Assembly: GCA_028279275.1 (NCBI GenBank)
Contig: JANQOB010000010.1
Location: 55,536-119,535, forward strand
Length of the DNA: 64,000 bases
Source: Gammaproteobacteria bacterium
GTDB lineage: Bacteria; Pseudomonadota; Gammaproteobacteria; UBA4575
Direction of reading: 5' to 3'
Shown here: one piece after another, positions 59,414-64,000 of the stretch
Layout of the letters: every line of letters starts with the position of its first letter
Position numbering within the stretch: position 1 is the stretch's first letter
The notes under the pieces: generated by a model
Told to the model about the DNA's origin: nothing
Databases searched by the model: none
The model's input: the letters and a program-made list of their open reading frames with translations, nothing else
Program-made: the position numbers and the translations under genes

Positions 59414-60283
59414 TTAGTTTTGCTCAACCGGTTTTTGTAGTTTCCATCTACGGTATGCCCATAACCAATCTTTTGGGTTATTGTTTATTTGGGCTTCTAA
59501 TTCAGTGATATAGGCGCGCATAATTTGGTTAGGATCTTCAGAAAAGGGTGGTTCTGCAAGGAATTTAAAAGTTGCTTGATAATATCCTTTTCGCGTTCGT
59601 GCCAGAGACATAAAAATTATAGGGTACTTAAATGCTCGCGCAATTTTTTCTGTGCCTGTATGAAATGCCGTATCGCGATTTAAAAAATGTTGCCAATAAG
59701 GCGTATCATTTTTTTTAGGAGATTGGTCTGCTGCCATAGCAAGCATGCGTGTAATTTTGGCGCGTTTTAAAGAATCTGCAACAAATGTTTCCATTGGTAA
59801 TGGCGTGACATCAAAACGAGTTCTTAAATGATAAAAAAATTCTTCTAAGCTTTCTGTGCGTTGTTTGCGGTATACAGTATCTACTGGAAAATTTAAATAT
59901 TGCGCACAAGCCAAAAGTGCCCATTCAAAATTGCAGTAATGTGCCGTGACAACAATAACGGATTGTCCCTGTTCTAAATAATCTTCCAATAAATGTAAAT
60001 TTTTAAACTCAACGCGTTTTTTTATTTCTTCTTTGCTGAATCTGAGTGCTTTTATTGTTTCAGCAAGCACCATGCATGTACTTTTGAAATGATTTTTAGC
60101 TAATTCAAGACATTCTGATTCGGTATATTCAGGGAAAGACGCTTTAATGTTGTTTAGGGTAAGAGTTTTTCGTACTTTAAAAACGTGAAAAAGTAATACG
60201 TAGCACACCCAAGAAATTGCGTGTAACAACCAAAGTGGTAAAAAAGATGAAAGTTTAATTAAAGAAACTATGATTTTTTGCAT
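59414..60283 (-). CDS. LpxL/HtrB-family acyltransferase, first of a tandem pair
   Basis: Close relative of the downstream gene, with the same layout in 289 residues. The hydrophobic N-terminus (SLIKLSSFLPLWLLHAISWV) is followed by HYCNFE (H115, E120, HX4E catalytic motif), VYRKQRTESLEE and AADQSPKKNDTPYW, and the ending NNPKDWLWAYRRWK, shared with its neighbour (LKDPEDWLWIHKRWK). Two copies of differing chain or position specificity, as in LpxL plus LpxM, would fit. Both are transcribed against the P450/FAAL pair, from a start region at about 60.3 kb. Confidence 0.82.
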   Translation of the reverse strand: MQKIIVSLIKLSSFLPLWLLHAISWVCYVLLFHVFKVRKTLTLNNIKASFPEYTESECLELAKNHFKSTCMVLAETIKALRFSKEEIKKRVEFKNLHLLEDYLEQGQSVIVVTAHYCNFEWALLACAQYLNFPVDTVYRKQRTESLEEFFYHLRTRFDVTPLPMETFVADSLKRAKITRMLAMAADQSPKKNDTPYWQHFLNRDTAFHTGTEKIARAFKYPIIFMSLARTRKGYYQATFKFLAEPPFSEDPNQIMRAYITELEAQINNNPKDWLWAYRRWKLQKPVEQN

Positions 60284-60490
60284 ATTTGAATAGCTTTTCT
60301 ACACGTATGCTCAGATATCAAATTTACTAATAAGCAATATAAATTACCAGTTTCAGTACTGATTCGAAGAGAAAGCAGACATATGGTAGCTGTCTATCTT
60401 AGTAATTTGAATTCAGTCAAAACTTTTTACTATTTTCAAAGTCACAATAACATGGAAGTTCACAACATGGATGTTCAAGGAAGACGAATA

Positions 60491-60781
60491 ATGAAATGGA
60501 TTATCTATACGATATTGAGTCTTGCCAAGTTAATCATCATTTGTGGTCTCGTTCTGCTTTCTGTCTTAGTGTTACCCATCATTGCATTGTTACTTGCGCT
60601 GGGTATCTCGCTTAGCTACATGCGTGATAATGAATCTAAGTTTTACGATTACAAGTTACCATCGTTAAAATTAAATGGTCCAACCTTGACCTATTTTAAA
60701 CTCTACGCGCTTTTGTTACCTCCTCGACTAATTACTCGAGTTCAGCATATTCGTATTTTGCGAAATAAATCTATTTACTAA
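60491..60781 (+). CDS. Small hypothetical membrane protein
   Basis: A 96-residue protein with a long hydrophobic N-terminal region (about 3-45: MKWIIYTILSLAKLIIICGL...PIIALLLALGISLSYM), one or two helices, then a polar basic tail ending RILRNKSIY. The ATG at 60491 is chosen because AAGGAAG lies seven bases upstream. Earlier in-frame Mets (60383, 60452) lack one. No family recognised. It is followed by tRNA-Arg. Confidence 0.45.
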   Translation: MKWIIYTILSLAKLIIICGLVLLSVLVLPIIALLLALGISLSYMRDNESKFYDYKLPSLKLNGPTLTYFKLYALLLPPRLITRVQHIRILRNKSIY

Positions 60782-60858
60782 GAAATTTAATTGTTAACTT
60801 CTGGTTGCCATACAGTAAGTGAATCAGCTCAGAATTCACGGATTTTCAGTCCTGATGC

Positions 60859-60864
60859 TACAAT
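60859..60864 (+). promoter_or_regulatory. Extended -10 box with GC-rich discriminator, tRNA-Arg promoter
   Basis: TGCTACAAT followed by TGCGCGC: an extended -10 element and a GC-rich discriminator, as in stable-RNA promoters under stringent control. It lies 12 bp before the tRNA-Arg gene. The -35 (TTCACG, 18 bp upstream) is weak. Confidence 0.45.
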
Positions 60865-60876
60865 TGCGCGCATTAT

Positions 60877-60953
60877 GCGCCCGTAGCTCAACTGGATAGA
60901 GCACCGGCCTTCTAAGCCGGGGGTTGCAGGTTCGAGTCCTGCCGGGCGCGCCA
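60877..60953 (+). tRNA. tRNA-Arg (anticodon TCT)
   Basis: Complete cloverleaf with acceptor GCGCCCG/CGGGCGC, anticodon stem CCGGC/GCCGG, loop CTTCTAA (anticodon TCT, reads AGA/AGG), T loop TTCGAGTC and encoded CCA. Confidence 0.97.
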
Positions 60954-61092
60954 CAAATTTGAAATATCATGTCGCAAACTATTTAATCGCTTAGTGGCTT
61001 AGATTATTTTAACAACAACGACTTTCAGACGTACCTCCATAGGTAGCGTGGCCATTACTTGATCAAATGCGTTAATATTCATTCCCCGTTAT

Positions 61093-61169
61093 GGTGAGCG
61101 TAGCTCAGTTGGTAGAGCGCAGGATTGTGATTCCTGTGGTCGTGGGTTCGATCCCCATCGCTCACCCCA
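61093..61169 (+). tRNA. tRNA-His (anticodon GTG)
   Basis: Acceptor GTGAGCG/CGCTCAC with the extra 5' G opposite discriminator C that is specific to tRNA-His. The anticodon stem CAGGA/TCCTG surrounds TTGTGAT (anticodon GTG). T loop TTCGATCC; CCA encoded. It is followed four bases later by a cluster of hairpins. Confidence 0.97.
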
Positions 61170-61172
61170 CAC

Positions 61173-61308
61173 TTGCGTGGGGGTACTCCACGCAAATTAA
61201 GTTATCGCGAAGCGATTCAGATTTAGCCATTACTCGTAAATAAATAGGTCGCGTAGCGACTCCTGGGCGTGGAAGTATTCCACGCAAATTGAATTGTCAC
61301 GTGGTGAC
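61173..61308. repeat. Cluster of five perfect small hairpins after tRNA-His
   Basis: Perfect palindromic hairpins in order: TTGCGTGG-N7-CCACGCAA (61173-61195), ATCGC-GAA-GCGAT (61204-61216), GTCGC-GTA-GCGAC (61248-61260), GCGTGGAA-GTA-TTCCACGC (61267-61285) and GTCAC-GTG-GTGAC (61296-61308). Both long ones are followed by AAATT and then by a short one, so a two-hairpin module occurs twice. Arms differ between copies but stay complementary. There is no credible reading frame. The first may end tRNA-His transcription. Confidence 0.85.
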
Positions 61309-61332
61309 ACAAGTTCTTTAATCAGGTGTTTA

Positions 61333-61533
61333 TTAAAGTGAAATCTTATTTTTAATACACCACTCAATAACTTCAGTAGTGTCAAAAATGTAATCTTTTG
61401 AGGTGGTAGGCTGAGAAGAATTTTTTTTAGGTTTAATAGAGTAGGGAAGACCTTGATCTGCCCAGGCATCAATTTTTGTTTGGCTAACACCGAAGATAGC
61501 TGCCAAATCAGTACAATTTACTTTGAGTCCCAC
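61333..61533 (-). CDS. Orphan phage Nu1-like (terminase small subunit) DNA-binding protein
   Basis: A 66-residue protein starting at GTG (GGAG just upstream). The N-terminus (VNCTDLAAIFGVSQTKIDAWADQGLP) is the winged-HTH of lambda Nu1-type terminase small subunits, and TTEVIEWCIKNK matches the following helix. It has no terminase large subunit or other phage gene around it, so it is either a prophage leftover or a small domesticated regulator. It sits between the hairpin cluster and the CHAP gene. Confidence 0.6.
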   Translation of the reverse strand: MGLKVNCTDLAAIFGVSQTKIDAWADQGLPYSIKPKKNSSQPTTSKDYIFDTTEVIEWCIKNKISL

Positions 61534-61708
61534 ACTTACTCCGTATACTTAATAGGGGATAACAACAGGATGCAATTTATAACAAAAATTTGGAAATTTT
61601 TCTCAAATTTGCAAGAACTTGAATGCCGTTACTGACAGGAATCTTGGATTGGTCGATATTTGTTCGATTAGCGCTATACTTGTTAATAATTTTCGAATAT
61701 TTCAATCG

Positions 61709-62329
61709 ATGATGAAGCCATACCTCTCGATGTTTCTCTTGATCATGCTGCTAGGCCAAACCTATGCAAATGATTCGCAAAATATTCCCCCTCAGTGTCT
61801 TGCTGATTGCAAGTCTGATTATGGTGTCGTGATAGGAATTTCTCCTGCTGGCATTCCTGCTTATTCAAATTGTAATGCTGATTGCGTAGTGTTTGAGCCC
61901 AATCATCATCAAGAAATATATACAGGAATTAAGTGGCAATGCGTTGAGTACGCAAGACGCTGGTTACTACAACAAAAACAAGTTGTTTTTGGAGATGTTG
62001 ATATTGCAGCCGATATTTGGGCGCTAGAGCAAGTTATAAATCCAATCAATAAAAAAACCTTTTCTTTTGAATCCATAACAAATGGTGCAGAAAAGCCCCC
62101 CAAGCTAGGGGATTTATTAATTTATAGTGAGGAATATCTTGGTACGGGCCATGTTGCAGTAGTTGTCTCTGTAAATGAAGAACAAAAAACGATTAAGGTT
62201 GCTGAACAGAATTTCGAAAATAAATTATGGGAAGAAAAGTATGCTCGAAGCATTAAGTATATTGTTAACGATGAGAGAGTTTGGTTGTTAGACCAATATC
62301 TTGTGGGTTGGAAACGCGCCAAAAATTAA
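61709..62329 (+). CDS. Secreted CHAP-domain amidase
   Basis: About 207 residues from the ATG at 61709 (a TTG at 61619 would bury the signal peptide). The signal peptide MMKPYLSMFLLIMLLGQTYA is followed by a Cys-containing spacer (CLADCKSDYG, CNADC). The CHAP domain has catalytic Cys in KWQCVEYARRWLL, His in GTGHVAVVVSV and the polar residue in AEQNF. This pattern is shared with the glutathionylspermidine amidase branch and with peptidoglycan amidases. The substrate is probably cell-wall peptide or a glutathione-polyamine conjugate. It converges on the CPBP gene with a 4-bp overlap. Confidence 0.8.
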   Translation: MMKPYLSMFLLIMLLGQTYANDSQNIPPQCLADCKSDYGVVIGISPAGIPAYSNCNADCVVFEPNHHQEIYTGIKWQCVEYARRWLLQQKQVVFGDVDIAADIWALEQVINPINKKTFSFESITNGAEKPPKLGDLLIYSEEYLGTGHVAVVVSVNEEQKTIKVAEQNFENKLWEEKYARSIKYIVNDERVWLLDQYLVGWKRAKN

Positions 62330-63204
62330 TCGCTAGCTTTATTCTGGTAGTTTAAATAAATCATTATAAAAATAGCTAAACAAACTGCAGCTAGATATCC
62401 AATCACTTTGTCGTAACTACCCGTCAAAAAAGCAAAGTCAGATTGTACATTCGTATCTGTCATACGTTTAAATACTTTAATTACAACTACCCATCCAGCG
62501 TGTATGCCCATACAAAGCGCTATTCGATTACTATGTATTCTGACGAATGCAAGCAGTACACCTGCTAAAAAAAGTGCAATGAAAGAATCAAATATAATGC
62601 TTACTTGTGTTAGTGCGAGCAATGCATCTTTCAACAATATAAATCCACTGCCCCAGCTCAGTGAATTTGGATTCAATTCAATTGTTGGTTGTAAAAAGTG
62701 TACCAATGCATAGATAAAGCTTGTCGTTACAATGGCAAATGGTACCGTGCTTTGTTTCTTAACTGCGGTCAATAGAGCACCACGGAATAATGTTTCTTCG
62801 AGTAAGGCGATAACTATTCCTGAGCTAAGCCCTGTTAGAATTAAAGCAGCCAAATTAAGAAAAGATATTTCCCAATCTTTATCTAATACACGATTTTGAG
62901 TAATCAAAAGCCCTGCGACTACCGGTAACATAATCAAAATGCCATAACCGATGCCTTTTATAAAATCTCTGAAGAACTGCTTTTTGTTGGTACTTAATCC
63001 GAGTTCTTGCCACGAACTGAATTTAAGCAATTTTAATAATCCAATAAACAAAATTATCGCCATAAGCAGGACACTTCGACTCACCACGCGATCAAATTCC
63101 AATTCGGTCCAATTGGCTAAAAATTGATGTAGAGGGTATGCGACAGCTGCTCCTAGCAAGAGGGCTAAAGCAAAATAAATTACAAAAATGAACAGTGTAG
63201 GCAT
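62326..63204 (-). CDS. CPBP-family intramembrane metalloprotease
   Basis: A 292-residue membrane protein with about eight helices. The CPBP/Abi motif 1 is EETLFRGALL (two glutamates and arginine). Motif 2 is FIYALVHFL with histidine, and motif 3 is CMGIHAGWVV. Relatives are CAAX prenyl endopeptidases in eukaryotes and bacteriocin self-immunity proteins in bacteria; the substrate here is unknown. Confidence 0.85.
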   Translation of the reverse strand: MPTLFIFVIYFALALLLGAAVAYPLHQFLANWTELEFDRVVSRSVLLMAIILFIGLLKLLKFSSWQELGLSTNKKQFFRDFIKGIGYGILIMLPVVAGLLITQNRVLDKDWEISFLNLAALILTGLSSGIVIALLEETLFRGALLTAVKKQSTVPFAIVTTSFIYALVHFLQPTIELNPNSLSWGSGFILLKDALLALTQVSIIFDSFIALFLAGVLLAFVRIHSNRIALCMGIHAGWVVVIKVFKRMTDTNVQSDFAFLTGSYDKVIGYLAAVCLAIFIMIYLNYQNKASD

Positions 63205-63336
63205 GGAGAAACTCTGATTAGATATATAGATGGGGTAAGATTTTTTAGGATGTTATTTCAGTTATAATTCTGGTTGATTCATACTAAAGTCACAAGCTCA
63301 TATGGTGAATTAGAATCGCCATATGCTGTTGAGTAT

Positions 63337-63422
<86 letters not shown>

Positions 63423-63564
63423 TAGTTCGGCACGTAAAATGAAATATCTAAGGTTTTTAGGTTAAGAGATGAGCCACTGTGATCTCAAAAAGTGTTCATT
63501 GTGGTCTTGACGGAGTAACAATAACACTAAATTTATTGAAAATATCTCAAAATATATAAATCCC

Positions 63565-64000
63565 ATGCAAGTATCTTTAGAAACCACAAGTGGTTTAGAA
63601 CGTAAAATGACAGTAGAAGTGCCTGTTGAAAATGTAAGCACTGCTATTGAAGAAAAATTAAAAAACTTAAGCCGCCAAGTAAAAATCTCTGGTTTTCGGC
63701 CTGGTAAAGTACCCATGCGCGTTGTGCGTCAAAGATATGGCAAACAAGTCTCTCAAGAAGTTATTGCAGATACTATGCAATCAAGTTATCAACAAGCTAT
63801 CGTTCAAGAAAAACTTCGGCCTGCAGGATCGCCGAGTATAGAACCGGTAAATTTAGAGACAGACAAAGATTTAAAATATGTCGCAACATTTGAGGTATAT
63901 CCCGAAATTACATTGGCAGATGAAAGTAATTTAGAAATTGAAGTTGCAGACGTAGAAGTTGCTGAAAACGATGTGGACGACATCGTAGAAAAACTTTTAA
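63565..64000 (+). CDS. tig: Trigger factor, C-terminus beyond window
   Basis: Ribosome-associated chaperone and prolyl isomerase. The ATG at 63565 opens a frame that runs to the window edge (145 codons visible). It begins MQVSLETTSGLERKMTVEVP and contains the ribosome-binding signature GFRPGKVP (the counterpart of GFRxGKxP) at about residues 44-51. This is the whole N-terminal domain up to the edge of the PPIase domain. No clear ribosome site. The expected neighbours clpP, clpX and lon would follow. Confidence 0.95.
   Translation, partial: MQVSLETTSGLERKMTVEVPVENVSTAIEEKLKNLSRQVKISGFRPGKVPMRVVRQRYGKQVSQEVIADTMQSSYQQAIVQEKLRPAGSPSIEPVNLETDKDLKYVATFEVYPEITLADESNLEIEVADVEVAENDVDDIVEKLL

Noticed and set aside
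61230..61490. 86-codon minus-strand frame through the hairpin cluster
   Set aside because: It overlaps the Nu1-like gene in another frame and runs through perfect palindromes, so it is not a plausible protein.

Overview
The window is an AT-rich stretch of a gammaproteobacterial chromosome. Evidence for this is the set of lipopolysaccharide genes (lptFG, lpxH, LpxL-like acyltransferases), the complete EF-P lysylation set (efp, epmA, epmB), XerD, DsbC, topoisomerase IV, and two characteristic gene orders. The first order is asd-fimV-truA-trpF-trpB-trpA-accD-folC-SPOR-cvpA-purF. The second is parE-parC followed by a FimX-like and a PilZ-like gene and, further on, psd. Both resemble Pseudomonas/Xanthomonas-type chromosomes. 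No rRNA gene or other marker fixes a genus.

Layout. 1-4.0 kb: holC (cut by the window edge) and pepA on the minus strand, divergent from lptF-lptG. 4.1-9.8 kb: a Met/His-rich outer-membrane protein, a RegB/RegA (PrrB/PrrA, RoxS/RoxR) redox two-component pair, a small EamA-type membrane protein, a small secreted protein with a clear terminator, a sugar nucleotidyltransferase and an RDD membrane protein. 10-20.5 kb: xerD, dsbC, an AddA-like helicase-nuclease, parE, parC, htpX. 20.5-29 kb: a degenerate REC-PAS-GGDEF-EAL protein of FimX type with a PilZ-like neighbour, then epmB/efp/epmA, psd and a SCO1-type copper chaperone. 29-51.3 kb: mostly plus-strand biosynthetic genes (aroC, an MFS permease, leuCDB, asd, fimV, truA, trpFBA, accD, folC, SPOR protein, cvpA, purF), an L,D-transpeptidase, a DUF455 ferritin-like protein, then lpxH and a periplasmic cyclophilin on the minus strand.

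51.4-60.8 kb looks accessory. A tRNA-Pro gene is followed by a 26-bp exact copy of its 3' end, the typical mark of integration at a tRNA. Beyond it lie small unrecognised genes, MarR-like and MerR-like regulators with visible operator candidates, and a lipid-directed set: cytochrome P450, a fatty acyl-AMP ligase fused to an acyl carrier domain, and two tandem LpxL/HtrB-type acyltransferases. 60.9-64 kb holds tRNA-Arg, tRNA-His, a cluster of five perfect small hairpins, an orphan phage Nu1-like gene, a CHAP amidase, a CPBP protease, tRNA-Leu and the start of trigger factor.

The genes suggest a respiring bacterium with type IV pili (FimV, FimX-like, PilZ-like), redox sensing through RegB/RegA, Sco-assisted cytochrome oxidase assembly, and its own leucine, tryptophan, aromatic and purine synthesis. 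The most interesting unexplained items are the P450/acyl-AMP-ligase/acyltransferase locus, the hairpin cluster whose arms change in a compensated way, the tRNA-Pro scar, a diverged second copy of the parE 3' end, and a RegA-box-like site in front of the outer-membrane gene. Intergenic stretches not listed separately (for example 9785-10024 and 24599-24823) show nothing I could support.
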